From Candidatus Latescibacterota bacterium (lineage in GTDB: Bacteria; Latescibacterota; UBA2968; GCA-2709665), in NCBI GenBank assembly GCA_012270675.1, contig JAAXHW010000083.1, forward strand, positions 1 through 60,328: a stretch of 60,328 bases of DNA, given 5' to 3'. Positions 8,076-20,489 of the stretch are shown piece by piece. The notes beneath the pieces are model-generated. The model ran no database searches, was not told the origin of the DNA, and worked only from the letters and a program-made list of their open reading frames with translations. The position numbers and the translations under genes are program-made. Within the stretch, counting starts at the first letter, position 1. Every line of letters begins with the position of its first letter.

Positions 8076-11000
8076 ATGTGTGAAAGGCGATACAAGCTGC
8101 TGCGCTTCGCCCTGGGCCTGCTCGTCCTGGCAACCCCCGCCCGGGCCCAGCTCGGCAGGGAGGCCAACCATCCGGAGCTGACCTGGGAAACCCTGGAGAC
8201 CGAGCACTTCAAAATCCACTACCACCAGGGCCTGGAACGCTTTGCGGAGCGGGCCTCCAGAGCCGCAGAAGAGGTCTTCGGGCCGATCACCCGGTTCTAC
8301 GGGTTCGTGCCTGCCAAAAAGATCCGGCTTGTTCTGAAAGACGTGGACGACATGGGCTTCGGGGTGGCCATTCCCCCCTTTAACATGCTCGAAATCTGGG
8401 CCTCCAGCATCAACATCGACTTCGAGTTCCGGGGGACAAAAACCGATTGGCTGCGCAACGTGTTCACCCACGAGCTCACCCATCTGATCTCCCTGCAAAC
8501 GGCCCGGAAGGGCACCCGGCGCCTTCCCGCCTTCGTCTTCCAATTCCTCGGCTACCAGAACGAGGGCCGGCGGGACGATGTGCTCACCGGCTACCCCGAC
8601 ATCCTCGCTGCCTATGCTGTTCCCACAACCATCGTGCCGCCCTGGTACGCCGAGGGCACGGCCCAGTACATGGCCGCCGGTGCCCATTACGACCGCTGGG
8701 ATTCCCACCGGGATATGATCCTCCGGATGGCCACCCTCAATGATGCCCTCCTCACCTACGATGAGATGAACGCCTTTGGCGCCAAAACCGGCCTCGGGTT
8801 CGAAAAAGTCTACGACCACGGCTATGCGCTTGTCCTGTTTATTGTCAACACCTTCGGCGAGGAGAAGCTCGCACGGATTTACAAAAATATGGCCACCTGG
8901 TGGCGCACCGACTTTGGAGGCGCGGTTCAGGAGGCCCTGGGCATCTCCGGCCGGGAACTGTACAGGCGTTGGGTCGCGTCCTTAAAAGAGCGCTACCGCA
9001 TGCAGGAGACCCAAATCGGGACGCACCCGGCCGCGGGGGAGGTCGTCCACGCCGAGGGCTATCTCAACCTCTATCCCCGCTGGTCCCCCGATGGCAAACG
9101 GCTTGCCTACCTCTCCAATGCGGGCAGCGACTACGGCCGGACCGGCCTCTACGCCTTCAGCTTTGTCGACAGCACCCGGGAACTGGTCGCTCCGGGCGCC
9201 CACACCGCCTTCGACTGGTCTCCTGACGGGGTGCACCTCCTCTTTGCCCGCCGCAGCCCCCCCGACCGCAACGGCTCCAGATTCTGGGACCTCTACACCG
9301 CAGACCCGTCTCACCCGGATCAAGGGCGTGTGTTCCAAAAAGCGGCGGGCATCCTTGGCCTGTCCGGCGGAAAACGCCCCGGAGAAACGCGCCTTTCCCA
9401 CGGCCTTCGCGCCGTCTTTCCCGCCTATGCTCCGGATGCGACCGCCATCGCATTCGTCAAAAACAGGGGGGGGTCCACCAACCTGAGCGTTATGGATGCC
9501 CGCACCCGTGACGTTCGCTCCCTCACCCAATTCGACGACGGCACCCTGGTCTATACCCCCCGGTGGTCTCCCGATGGAAAGCGGATCGCCTTCTCCATCT
9601 TCCGCCCCGACGGCAGCCGGGATATCGCCGTCATCCCCGCGGAGGGAGGCGACTGGACCCGCGTGGTCTCATCCTCCGGCACCGACCGCGACCCCTGCTG
9701 GACGCCCGACGGCACGGGCCTGGTCTTCGCCTCCGACCGGGAGGGGATTTTTGACCTCTACCACCTCAATCTGACCGATGGGGCCGTACATCGGATCACC
9801 CGTGTTCCGGGCGGGGCCTTACAGCCCCATGTCCATCCGCACGACGGGCGTGTTGCCTTCACGTATTACGGTGCAAAGGGCTACGAGATCCGTAGCATCG
9901 ACGGTCGAAGCCTCTGGGAACCGGTCGATCCGGAGGCCTTCCACCCCCGGGGAACGGCGCCTTCCCTCCCTGCATCCGCAGCGGTCGAACAGCCGGAAAG
10001 CCGGCCCTACAGGAACGATTTTACCCCCCTGATCGTCCTGCCCCGAATCGCCATAGATGCGGGCAAACTCAAACTCGGCTTTGAGACCGGATCGGATGAC
10101 GTGGTGGGAAAACAGGGCCTCTTTTTTGTCGGCATGATATCACCCGACAGGGACGTGGACCTCTACAGCCTCTACGAATCCCGGCACTGGCGCCCCACCC
10201 TCTTTTTTGAGGCCTACCGGGTGACACGGAACGTGGAAGAGGACGTGGTTGACCGGGACCGGGATTTCCGTATCTTCAACCGGAGCTTTGCGCTCAACGG
10301 CATTGAAGTGGGCGCAAAATATCGGATGGGCCGGGGAGGGCTGCTGGATGCCAGGCTCATTTACAGCCGCTACGGATGGATCATCGACCAGGCCCGCTTC
10401 AACGGCCTGAACCGCACCACCTTCGGCGCGACTTACCTCAACGGATTCGACCTTGCCTTCTCGTATCGTCTGAAGTCCGTGGCCCGCGCCCGGGACTCGG
10501 AAATCAACCCCCGCGTCGGCCGCCAGATCGCCTTTCGATACGACCGATTCTTCAACTTCTTCCTCCGGGGTTTTGAAGAAAATACCTCCATCCTGGTTGA
10601 AATTTACGACCATTATTTTTACAATCAGTTCACGCTGGACTGGAGCGAATTCCTGCCCGTCGGACCCGGCCGGAGTGCCCTCGGATTCCGCTTCTACGGG
10701 GGGGTTATCGACAGCGCCGTGGATGACTTCTTCGACTTTCACCTGGGAGGACTGCCCTATCTGAAAGGCTACACGTTTTACAGCCTGGAAGGTAGCCGGG
10801 CCGCCATGTTCCGGGCCGCCTACCGCTTCCCGATCTGGACCCGTATCAACCGCCAGACCGGCCCGGTCTACTCCGACCACCTCTACGGCTCGATCTACGC
10901 GGGCATCGGACGTGCCTGGGACGGCACCGCCTCAGACAGCGCCCTCAAACGGGGGTGGAAACGGGATGTGGGGGCGCAGCTTCGCTACGGTGGCACCTCC

Positions 11001-11150
11001 TTCTACGTTTTCCCCACCCGGATCAGTTTCGACATCGCCTACGGCTTCGACACTGTCCCGCTGCTCAGTCCCACAGACCCTTCGCGCAGGAGCGGGCTGA
11101 AGTTCTACTTCACCCTCCTCTTCGGCTATCTACAAAGCGTCGGGCTTTGA
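8076..11150 (+). CDS. HExxH metalloprotease-like protein fused to TolB-type propeller and outer-membrane barrel
   Basis: This 1024-residue protein has a signal peptide ending ARAQ. Residues of about 30-320 hold a gluzincin-like domain with HELTH at 132-136 and a downstream PPWYAEGTAQYMA helix that can supply the third zinc ligand (Glu). Residues of about 330-640 contain WD40-like/TolB beta-propeller repeats (PRWSPDGKRLAYLS, PRWSPDGKRIAFSIF, CWTPDGTGLVFAS). The final 350 residues look like an Omp85/surface-antigen-type barrel (GRSALGFRFYGG, FHLGGLPYLKGYTF) ending FGYLQSVGL. It therefore looks like an outer-membrane-anchored protease with an extracytoplasmic propeller. It lies 37 bases after the M6-like gene and 15 before the DUF5683-like gene. 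Confidence 0.72.
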   Translation: MCERRYKLLRFALGLLVLATPARAQLGREANHPELTWETLETEHFKIHYHQGLERFAERASRAAEEVFGPITRFYGFVPAKKIRLVLKDVDDMGFGVAIPPFNMLEIWASSINIDFEFRGTKTDWLRNVFTHELTHLISLQTARKGTRRLPAFVFQFLGYQNEGRRDDVLTGYPDILAAYAVPTTIVPPWYAEGTAQYMAAGAHYDRWDSHRDMILRMATLNDALLTYDEMNAFGAKTGLGFEKVYDHGYALVLFIVNTFGEEKLARIYKNMATWWRTDFGGAVQEALGISGRELYRRWVASLKERYRMQETQIGTHPAAGEVVHAEGYLNLYPRWSPDGKRLAYLSNAGSDYGRTGLYAFSFVDSTRELVAPGAHTAFDWSPDGVHLLFARRSPPDRNGSRFWDLYTADPSHPDQGRVFQKAAGILGLSGGKRPGETRLSHGLRAVFPAYAPDATAIAFVKNRGGSTNLSVMDARTRDVRSLTQFDDGTLVYTPRWSPDGKRIAFSIFRPDGSRDIAVIPAEGGDWTRVVSSSGTDRDPCWTPDGTGLVFASDREGIFDLYHLNLTDGAVHRITRVPGGALQPHVHPHDGRVAFTYYGAKGYEIRSIDGRSLWEPVDPEAFHPRGTAPSLPASAAVEQPESRPYRNDFTPLIVLPRIAIDAGKLKLGFETGSDDVVGKQGLFFVGMISPDRDVDLYSLYESRHWRPTLFFEAYRVTRNVEEDVVDRDRDFRIFNRSFALNGIEVGAKYRMGRGGLLDARLIYSRYGWIIDQARFNGLNRTTFGATYLNGFDLAFSYRLKSVARARDSEINPRVGRQIAFRYDRFFNFFLRGFEENTSILVEIYDHYFYNQFTLDWSEFLPVGPGRSALGFRFYGGVIDSAVDDFFDFHLGGLPYLKGYTFYSLEGSRAAMFRAAYRFPIWTRINRQTGPVYSDHLYGSIYAGIGRAWDGTASDSALKRGWKRDVGAQLRYGGTSFYVFPTRISFDIAYGFDTVPLLSPTDPSRRSGLKFYFTLLFGYLQSVGL

Positions 11151-11165
11151 GAAAGGAACAGACCC

Positions 11166-11960
11166 ATGCGCACCCTCATGGCTGTTGTGCTGCTGATCTG
11201 GGCCGGTTCGGCCCGGGCAGCGGACTTCACCGCCCCGACTTCCTCCCGCGGCTACGCGCCGGATGGGACGTTGACCCGGTTTTTACAGGAATCCGTCGAT
11301 TCCGGTGCCAAATCCTCCAGGGTCGCCTTCCTGATGTCCCTGGTTGTGCCCGGGCTTGGAGAATTCTATACCGGGGCCACAAAGCGGGCGATTGCCTTTG
11401 TGGCCGTAGAGGCGCTCACCTGGATCAATTACACCCGCTGGCGCAGCAAAGGGAACGATCTGAAAGCGAAATTCCGGGCGTTCGCCGACCAGCACTGGGA
11501 CGAATCGCGCTACCGGGACTGGCAGGTCTACAACGCGGCCCACGGAAGACCTTATAACGAAACCGAGACCCTGCCCTGCAAACATACCGATCCCAATGCC
11601 GCCAGTTGCCGAAAGGTGGACACCCAGCAGTACTACGAAATGATCGGAAAATACGACCAGTTCGTGTACGGCTGGAGCGACACCCGGGACGTCTCTTTCG
11701 GCACCATCAACGACCAGGTCGCCTCACCTGTTCGATTGGACTATGAAAGCCAGCGTAACGAAAGCAACAAATTCCTCAAACGCGCCTCGGTCATCCTGGG
11801 GCTTGCCGTTGTGAACCGTATCGCAAGCGCCATTCACGCCTCGGTCCACGCCCGGTCATTAAACCCGGAGAAGGCCTCCAGACGGACCTGGATCGAGGTT
11901 ATCGCCCTGGACCCGGACGGCCGTCCCGCAGCAGGCGCGGCCCTCAACATACGCTTTTGA
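11166..11960 (+). CDS. DUF5683-like envelope protein, copy 1
   Basis: This 264-residue protein has a cleavable signal (ending ARAA). Its hydrophobic segment SLVVPGLGEFYTGATKR matches the small DUF5683 membrane domain, which often occurs in envelope gene clusters of Bacteroidota-like lineages. A charged middle (WRSKGNDLKAKFRAFADQHW) and a second weakly hydrophobic stretch (ASVILGLAVVNRIASAI) follow, and it ends LNIRF. AAAGGAACAG lies upstream of the ATG. It is the first of two tandem paralogs. The role is unknown. Confidence 0.65.
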   Translation: MRTLMAVVLLIWAGSARAADFTAPTSSRGYAPDGTLTRFLQESVDSGAKSSRVAFLMSLVVPGLGEFYTGATKRAIAFVAVEALTWINYTRWRSKGNDLKAKFRAFADQHWDESRYRDWQVYNAAHGRPYNETETLPCKHTDPNAASCRKVDTQQYYEMIGKYDQFVYGWSDTRDVSFGTINDQVASPVRLDYESQRNESNKFLKRASVILGLAVVNRIASAIHASVHARSLNPEKASRRTWIEVIALDPDGRPAAGAALNIRF

Positions 11961-11981
11961 TCCATATTTCCGGAACCGGCA

Positions 11982-12626
11982 ATGACACGTTTCGTATGCT
12001 GTCTCTTCGTCCTCTGCCTGTTTGCGTCCTTTTCCATTCCTTCCTGCGCAAACGGCCCCAAATCCCCTCGCAAGGCCGCTTTTTTCTCCCTTCTTCTGCC
12101 CGGAACGGGGGAGCTCTACGCGGGGGGTGGGAAGTCCGGGCGATTCTTCCTTTTTACCGAAGGCACCTTCTGGACCGGGCTCTTCGCCTTCCGGGCGCTG
12201 GCCTCTGCCCGGGAGACCACCTTTAAATCCTTTGCAGCGGCCCATGCAGGCGCCCACACGGATGGAAAGCCGAACTCGTACTTTGACGAGCTCGAACGGT
12301 TCCGGAGCATCTACGCCCGAAACGCCTATGAGGAGTACGTTTCCGGAGACGCGGGGAGACTCAGACCCGAGACGCCGGACAATATCTGGGAGTGGGACTC
12401 CGAGGCCTCGCGTTTAAAATTTCAGACGCTCAGAAACAAAAAAACCTGGGCCAGCCAGAAGGCCTTCCTCTTCGCGGGTGCGCTCGTTTTCAACCGGTTT
12501 GCCAGCGTTCTCAACGCCGCCCGGATTGCCCGGAAGACCCAAACCACACCGCCCCAAACGGTCCAGATGGCGCTTGTTCCCCACCCCGACGGCGTTCTGG
12601 AGGGCCGGGTGCGGATCAGGTTTTAA
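11982..12626 (+). CDS. DUF5683-like envelope protein, copy 2
   Basis: This 214-residue paralog of the preceding gene shares the order signal peptide, FSLLLPGTGELYAGGGKSG membrane motif, charged middle with an ELERFRSIYARNAYEEYV helix, FLFAGALVFNRFASVLNAAR, and a terminal RIRF (compare NIRF in copy 1). The pair likely arose by tandem duplication and has diverged strongly. The gene starts 21 bases after copy 1 and ends 11 bases before the secreted protease gene, so co-transcription is probable. Confidence 0.62.
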   Translation: MTRFVCCLFVLCLFASFSIPSCANGPKSPRKAAFFSLLLPGTGELYAGGGKSGRFFLFTEGTFWTGLFAFRALASARETTFKSFAAAHAGAHTDGKPNSYFDELERFRSIYARNAYEEYVSGDAGRLRPETPDNIWEWDSEASRLKFQTLRNKKTWASQKAFLFAGALVFNRFASVLNAARIARKTQTTPPQTVQMALVPHPDGVLEGRVRIRF

Positions 12627-12637
12627 GGTGGAGATCA

Positions 12638-14149
12638 ATGGTTATGAAGTGGAACCCTTCGACGGTTGCTGCCATTTCCGTCTGTCTCCTGCTGCTGGGC
12701 GTTACACCCGTCCTTGCGGACTCCCTTCTCCCGGTGTGCGGCACCCACCTGCTGCCCCGGTCCGGAGCCCTGCCGAGGGCCGCCAAACTCCAGGCCGTCC
12801 AGCCCTTTAAAGTCGGCGACCCGCTCACCGTTCCCGCCTTCAGCTTCCGCTGGGGCGACGGAGGGCACTACCAGACCACCACCACCTGCCGCTTCGTCGG
12901 CCGACACTGCTATATCTTCGTCGAAGACGAGGTGTGGGGGACACTCACCCAGGCCGGTATCGACTCCCTGGCCGACGCCTTCGACCGGACCACGCCCGGG
13001 GACGCCGGCCGCGGCATCTACGCAATCGACACAGACCTCTTTGGCCCCCCACCTGACGTGGATGGCGACCCCCGCATCCTGATCGTGCTCCTCGACATTC
13101 TGGACAACAGCGCCACTACCGGCATCACTTTTGTCGGATATTTCGACACCGACAACCAGGGCCCGCCCACGTCGCGTGAAATCATCTATATTGATACCAA
13201 TCCCCTGGATATCACCGGCACCCTCGCCCGGGCCACCCTCACCCATGAATTCCAGCACATGCTCCACTGGCGGGCCGACCCCGACGAGGACAAATGGGTG
13301 GACGAAGGCTGCTCCGAATACGCCGAGCTCGCCTGCGGGTACAAGGACACGACGCAAACTGCGGCAGCGGCTTTCCTGGAGGTTACCAACACCAGCCTCA
13401 CCCTCTGGGAAGACCTCCCTTTCGACTTCGACCAGTCCTTCCTGTGGATGACCTATTTTGTCCAGCGTTCCGGCGAAGCCGTGCTCAAACCCCTTCTTTC
13501 GGAACCCGAAAACGGAATTGCCGGCATCAACAGGGTGCTGGCGTCCCACAACACCTCGCAGCGCTTTGAGACCCTCTTTGCAGACTGGATGGCCGCAACC
13601 TACCTGGACGGTCCGGCACACCTGGGCTACCAGCGCCTCGACCTGGGTCCGGTCAGCCGGGACACCGTTGCCGTGCCCACACGCAACCGCACCCGGAAAG
13701 TGCGGCTCTGGGGCACTGACTACCTTGCCCTGGAGGCCTCTCCCGGCCTCTCCATAGACATCGCCGGCGCCGGAAGCGACCTGCTAACCGTCCTCATCGC
13801 CGAACGGGACACCGGACCGGCCGTTACCTTCCTGTCCATCCCGACCGGTACCCGAAAGCAGATCAACACCTTCGGGCCGGACGCCCGCACCCTGGCCGTC
13901 ACCCGCACTTCCGGCGAAACCGAAGACTACACCTTCACCATCGTTCCTTTAGATGGAAGGTCTGTGGCCGCCTCCGATTTCGACGCCAGCGGCAGGGTCG
14001 ATTTTACAGACTTCGTCCTCTTCGCCAAAAACTTCGGCTACACGACCGCAGACTCCGGTTTTATTCCCACCTACGACCTGGACGGCGACCGTCGCGTCGG
14101 CTTTTCCGACTTTGTTATTTTCGCCGGAAATTTCGGTGTTGCTCCGTAG
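12638..14149 (+). CDS. secreted zinc metalloprotease (HEFQH) with dockerin-like C-terminus
   Basis: This 503-residue protein begins with a signal peptide (cleavage near VLA-DS). The zinc motif is HEFQH at 203-207, followed by WVDEGCSEYAE, which offers the third ligand. This arrangement resembles M30 hyicolysin-like and related neutral metallopeptidases. A beta-rich domain follows. The last 65 residues hold two EF-hand-like dockerin repeats, DFDASGRVDFTDF...FAKNFG and DLDGDRRVGFSDF...FAGNFG. The ATG at 12638 is chosen because GGTGGAG precedes it and a signal peptide follows; the frame is open further upstream only as overlap with the previous gene. It is the last gene of the envelope block. 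Confidence 0.75.
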   Translation: MVMKWNPSTVAAISVCLLLLGVTPVLADSLLPVCGTHLLPRSGALPRAAKLQAVQPFKVGDPLTVPAFSFRWGDGGHYQTTTTCRFVGRHCYIFVEDEVWGTLTQAGIDSLADAFDRTTPGDAGRGIYAIDTDLFGPPPDVDGDPRILIVLLDILDNSATTGITFVGYFDTDNQGPPTSREIIYIDTNPLDITGTLARATLTHEFQHMLHWRADPDEDKWVDEGCSEYAELACGYKDTTQTAAAAFLEVTNTSLTLWEDLPFDFDQSFLWMTYFVQRSGEAVLKPLLSEPENGIAGINRVLASHNTSQRFETLFADWMAATYLDGPAHLGYQRLDLGPVSRDTVAVPTRNRTRKVRLWGTDYLALEASPGLSIDIAGAGSDLLTVLIAERDTGPAVTFLSIPTGTRKQINTFGPDARTLAVTRTSGETEDYTFTIVPLDGRSVAASDFDASGRVDFTDFVLFAKNFGYTTADSGFIPTYDLDGDRRVGFSDFVIFAGNFGVAP

Positions 14150-14152
14150 CGC

Positions 14153-14184
14153 AAAAAAAAAGCACGGGATGCTCTCCCGTGCTT
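14153..14184 (-). terminator. intrinsic terminator of the enolase/YkgJ operon
   Basis: AAGCACGGG (14160-14168) pairs with CCCGTGCTT (14176-14184) around the loop ATGCTCT. On the minus strand the stem is followed by a nine-base T-run (complement of 14153-14161). It separates the convergent protease and YkgJ-like genes. The plus-strand side lacks a T-run, so it acts mainly on the minus strand. Confidence 0.75.
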
Positions 14185-14208
14185 CCTGCCCGTTGCATTT
14201 GCTCTTTC

Positions 14209-17286
<3,078 letters not shown>

Positions 17287-17424
17287 AAACAGTCCTCCTG
17301 ATCGTATCTCAGATGAAGTATAGAGATCCCATCAGGCGTTGTCAAGCCTCAATTCTCTTACCTGAGCAGACGTGAACGAATGCCCATGTCACATTTCTCC
17401 AGGCGCGGAAACCAAAGATTTTAC

Positions 17425-17453
17425 TTGACGGGATACATCCGGTTTCTTTATTA
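17425..17453 (+). promoter_or_regulatory. sigma70-like promoter for the TAXI-TRAP operon
   Basis: TTGACG (17425-17430) and TTATTA (17448-17453) are 17 bases apart. They lie about 45 bases upstream of the TAXI receptor start in the 213-base divergent gap (17287-17499), which otherwise shows no gene. Confidence 0.55.
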
Positions 17454-17499
17454 GAGGTGATCAAATCGTCGCAGACGCCCTTTGTGTGGAGGTCACGCT

Positions 17500-18489
17500 A
17501 TGCGATTTGCCGTTCTGGTTGCTGCGGGTCTGTTCCTCCTGTCCTGTTCGCCTGAAAAATCCAACAACCTGATCATCGCCACTGCAACCCCCGGGGGCAC
17601 CTACTATCCGGTCGGGGTTGCAATCGGCACCCTGATCAGCAACAAATTGCAGCCCCGTATCACGGCTTCTGCAATCAACTCCGCCGGTTCGGGTGAAAAT
17701 ATTCAGATGCTGGCCAACAGAGAAGCCCATTTTGCGATCCTCCAGGGGCTGTTCGGCGCCATGGCATACGACGGCAAAGGGCCGTACGCAGGCAGGCCTT
17801 TTCGTGACTTCCGTTCGATCACCATGCTGTGGGAAAACGTCGAACATTTCGTCCTGTCAAAAAAACACGCAACAACCGGAAACATCCTGGACCTGAAAAA
17901 TCTCAACGGGAAATACTCCATCGGCAAAAGAGGAAGCGGCACCGAGGGCTCCAGCCGGGCCATTTTCAGCGCCCTGCGAATCGACCCGGAAACGGACATG
18001 GTCCCGGAATACCTCGGGTACGGTTCTTCCGCACAGGCGATGATGGACGGCCGGATCGTCGGCGCCACCCTGCCCGCCGGCCCTCCGGTTGCTGCGGTCA
18101 CGCAGGTATACGCGCAGATGGGTGGGGACAGGGTCGCCGTCCTGGAATTTACCGACGAGCAGGTCGTCTCCATCCGGGGCGCCTATCCGGTCTGGGACAG
18201 ATATGTTGTTCCGCCCGAAACCTATCCGGGACAGACAGCGCCGATCCATACGGTTGCCCAGCCCAATTTTTTGGCCTGCCACGCCGACCTGGCGGATGAC
18301 GTGGTCTACCTTGTCACCCAAACCATCTATCAAAACCTCCCCTTCCTCCAAAACGTCCACAAAGCAACCACGGCCATGGCCCTGGACAGGGCCATCAAGG
18401 GGCTGTCTGTCCCCCTCCACTCCGGCGCAGCGAAATTCTACAGGGAGCAGGGGCTTGAAATTCCGCCCCCCCTTGTGGGTCGCCCCTGA
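17500..18489 (+). CDS. TAXI-family TRAP transporter solute-binding lipoprotein
   Basis: This 329-residue receptor has a lipobox (LLSC, residues 13-16). The TAXI signatures are IATATPGGTYYPVG near the N-terminus, TASAINSAGSGENIQML, AILQG, and KYSIGKRGSGTEGSS in the middle domain. TAXI-TRAP systems use ion gradients to import organic acids such as 2-oxoglutarate or other carboxylates. ATG at 17500 follows GGAGG; the in-frame ATG at 17482 would put six extra residues ahead of the signal. The fused permease follows 35 bases later. Confidence 0.88.
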   Translation: MRFAVLVAAGLFLLSCSPEKSNNLIIATATPGGTYYPVGVAIGTLISNKLQPRITASAINSAGSGENIQMLANREAHFAILQGLFGAMAYDGKGPYAGRPFRDFRSITMLWENVEHFVLSKKHATTGNILDLKNLNGKYSIGKRGSGTEGSSRAIFSALRIDPETDMVPEYLGYGSSAQAMMDGRIVGATLPAGPPVAAVTQVYAQMGGDRVAVLEFTDEQVVSIRGAYPVWDRYVVPPETYPGQTAPIHTVAQPNFLACHADLADDVVYLVTQTIYQNLPFLQNVHKATTAMALDRAIKGLSVPLHSGAAKFYREQGLEIPPPLVGRP

Positions 18490-18524
18490 GCCCACCTCCG
18501 CGTGTCCGACCATCCACCTGACCT

Positions 18525-20450
18525 ATGGCAACCCTGCACCCAGAAGCCGATATTGGCGGTTCACCGCACACAGGCGGTGAGGTCCTCACTGCCCGGAGAA
18601 CCCTGTCGGGCTGGAACGCGGGGGTGGTCTATGGGGCGGCAATCCTCATGTCCCTGTTCCATCTCTGGGTCAATACCATCGGTGTGATGCCCGAGATCCG
18701 GCGAAACGCGGTCCATTTCGGCTTTGTCCTCTTCCTGGGCTATCTTCTCTATCCCGGATCTCAGAAACGCATCGCCCGCCCCCCGGGACTCAATTACGGG
18801 CTTGCGGTCTTGTCCTGCCTCACCGCGCTCTACCTTGTTTTCTTCGAGGACGCCCTGCATGCACGCAACCAGGTCCCCAACACGGCAGACCTCATCTTCG
18901 CCGGCATCGCGATCGTGCTGCTGCTGGAAATCACGCGCCGCACCTCCGGCCTCTTTATCCCGGTGCTTGCCATCGTTTTCCTGACATACGCGTTATACTG
19001 GGGGCAGTTCCTCAGCGGACTCTGGAACTTTCCGGGCGTCTCCCTGTCCCGCCTGCTCTATCGTATGTACTTTGCCCCCGACGGCATATTCGGTACCGTT
19101 GCCACCGTGTCATCCACCTTTGTCTTCCTCTTTGTGCTCTTCGGAGCCTTCCTCATCCAATCCGGCGCCGGAGAGTTTATGATCAAACTCGCCCTTGCCC
19201 TTCTGGGAGGCACCGTGGGAGGCCCGGCCAAAATGGCGGTTTTTGCCAGCGGTCTGCTGGGCTCCGTCTCCGGCAGCGCCGTTGCAAATACCGTGGGGTC
19301 CGGATCGCTGACCATCCCCATGATGAAACGCATAGGGTTCTCCCCCACGTTCTCGGCGGCCGTTGAAGCCGCCGCGTCAACCGGCGGCCAGCTCATGCCC
19401 CCCATTATGGGCGCCGGCGCGTTTATCATGAGCCAGTGGACGCAGATCTCCTACCTGAACATCGTCGCCGTCTCCTTTATTCCGGCGGCGATCTACTTCC
19501 TCAGCGTGGCCTTCTTCATCCATCTCAGGGCGAAAAAGCAGGGCATCAGACCGCTCAAAAAAAGCGAGATCCCCAAAATCACAGACGTGCTGAAAGAGGG
19601 GTGGAACTTCTTCATCCCGATCGGGGCGCTGGTCGGCCTCCTTATCTACGGATTTACCCCCACCTTTGCCGCATCCGCGAGCATCGTGGGCATCGTCCTG
19701 TCCAGCTGGCTGAACCCCCACACGCGCATGGGCCTTAAAGACATCCTGGACGCCCTCGCCCTGGGCGCAAAAAATATGGTTACAACCGGTGTTATCCTCC
19801 TCTGCGCAGGGATTGTGGTGGGTGTGGTCCTGCTGGTGGGCGTGGGCGTCACATTCTCCCTTCTCATCGCCGATATCTCCGGCAGCAGCCTCCTGATCAC
19901 CGTCGTCCTGATCGCCGCCGCCTCGCTCATCCTGGGCATGGGCTTGCCCGTCACCGCCTCCTACATCGTCCTGGCGGTCCTGGCCGCGCCGGCCCTCACG
20001 GACCTGGGCGTCAGCCGCCTGGCCGCCCACATGCTCATCTTCTGGTACTCCCAAGACGCCAACGTCACCCCTCCCATCTGCCTGGCAGCCTATTCCGCCT
20101 CCGGAATTGCGGGCAGCAGTCCGCTCAGAACCGGGATCGAATCCTGGAAGATTGCCAAAGGGCTTTACCTCATCCCTCTGCTCTTCTGTTACACCCCCAT
20201 CCTGTTCGAGGGAGAAGTCTGGCGCGTCCTGGAAACCGTTATCAGCGCCACGCTGGGTCTTCTGGCGTTTGCCATCGTTTTTGAAGGCTTCCACCTGACC
20301 CGGCTCAGCCGTTTCCCGAGGCTTTTGTTCGCCCTGGCCGCCTTCCTGCTCCTCTGGCCCGATATTGTTTTTCATATCGCGGGTCTGGCATTGTTTGTCG
20401 TTTTGAGCGGAATCCAGAAATTCGGTTCTGTCAAGGATATTGCCCCTTGA
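18525..20450 (+). CDS. TAXI-type TRAP transporter fused permease (DctQM-like)
   Basis: This 641-residue inner-membrane protein contains both the small and large TRAP membrane parts, as is usual for the TAXI subgroup. There are about four N-terminal membrane helices followed by the 12-helix M domain. Signatures include VSGSAVANTVGSGSLTIPMM, EAAASTGGQLMPPIMGAGAF and LGMGLPVTASYIV. No clear Shine-Dalgarno precedes the ATG at 18525. It pairs with the receptor just upstream. The substrate cannot be read from the sequence, but the adjacent transhydrogenase-like dehydrogenase suggests a hydroxy or oxo carboxylate. Confidence 0.9.
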   Translation: MATLHPEADIGGSPHTGGEVLTARRTLSGWNAGVVYGAAILMSLFHLWVNTIGVMPEIRRNAVHFGFVLFLGYLLYPGSQKRIARPPGLNYGLAVLSCLTALYLVFFEDALHARNQVPNTADLIFAGIAIVLLLEITRRTSGLFIPVLAIVFLTYALYWGQFLSGLWNFPGVSLSRLLYRMYFAPDGIFGTVATVSSTFVFLFVLFGAFLIQSGAGEFMIKLALALLGGTVGGPAKMAVFASGLLGSVSGSAVANTVGSGSLTIPMMKRIGFSPTFSAAVEAAASTGGQLMPPIMGAGAFIMSQWTQISYLNIVAVSFIPAAIYFLSVAFFIHLRAKKQGIRPLKKSEIPKITDVLKEGWNFFIPIGALVGLLIYGFTPTFAASASIVGIVLSSWLNPHTRMGLKDILDALALGAKNMVTTGVILLCAGIVVGVVLLVGVGVTFSLLIADISGSSLLITVVLIAAASLILGMGLPVTASYIVLAVLAAPALTDLGVSRLAAHMLIFWYSQDANVTPPICLAAYSASGIAGSSPLRTGIESWKIAKGLYLIPLLFCYTPILFEGEVWRVLETVISATLGLLAFAIVFEGFHLTRLSRFPRLLFALAAFLLLWPDIVFHIAGLALFVVLSGIQKFGSVKDIAP

Positions 20451-20489
20451 TTTGTCTTTCCACACGCTATCTTTGAGGGAAACCACCTT

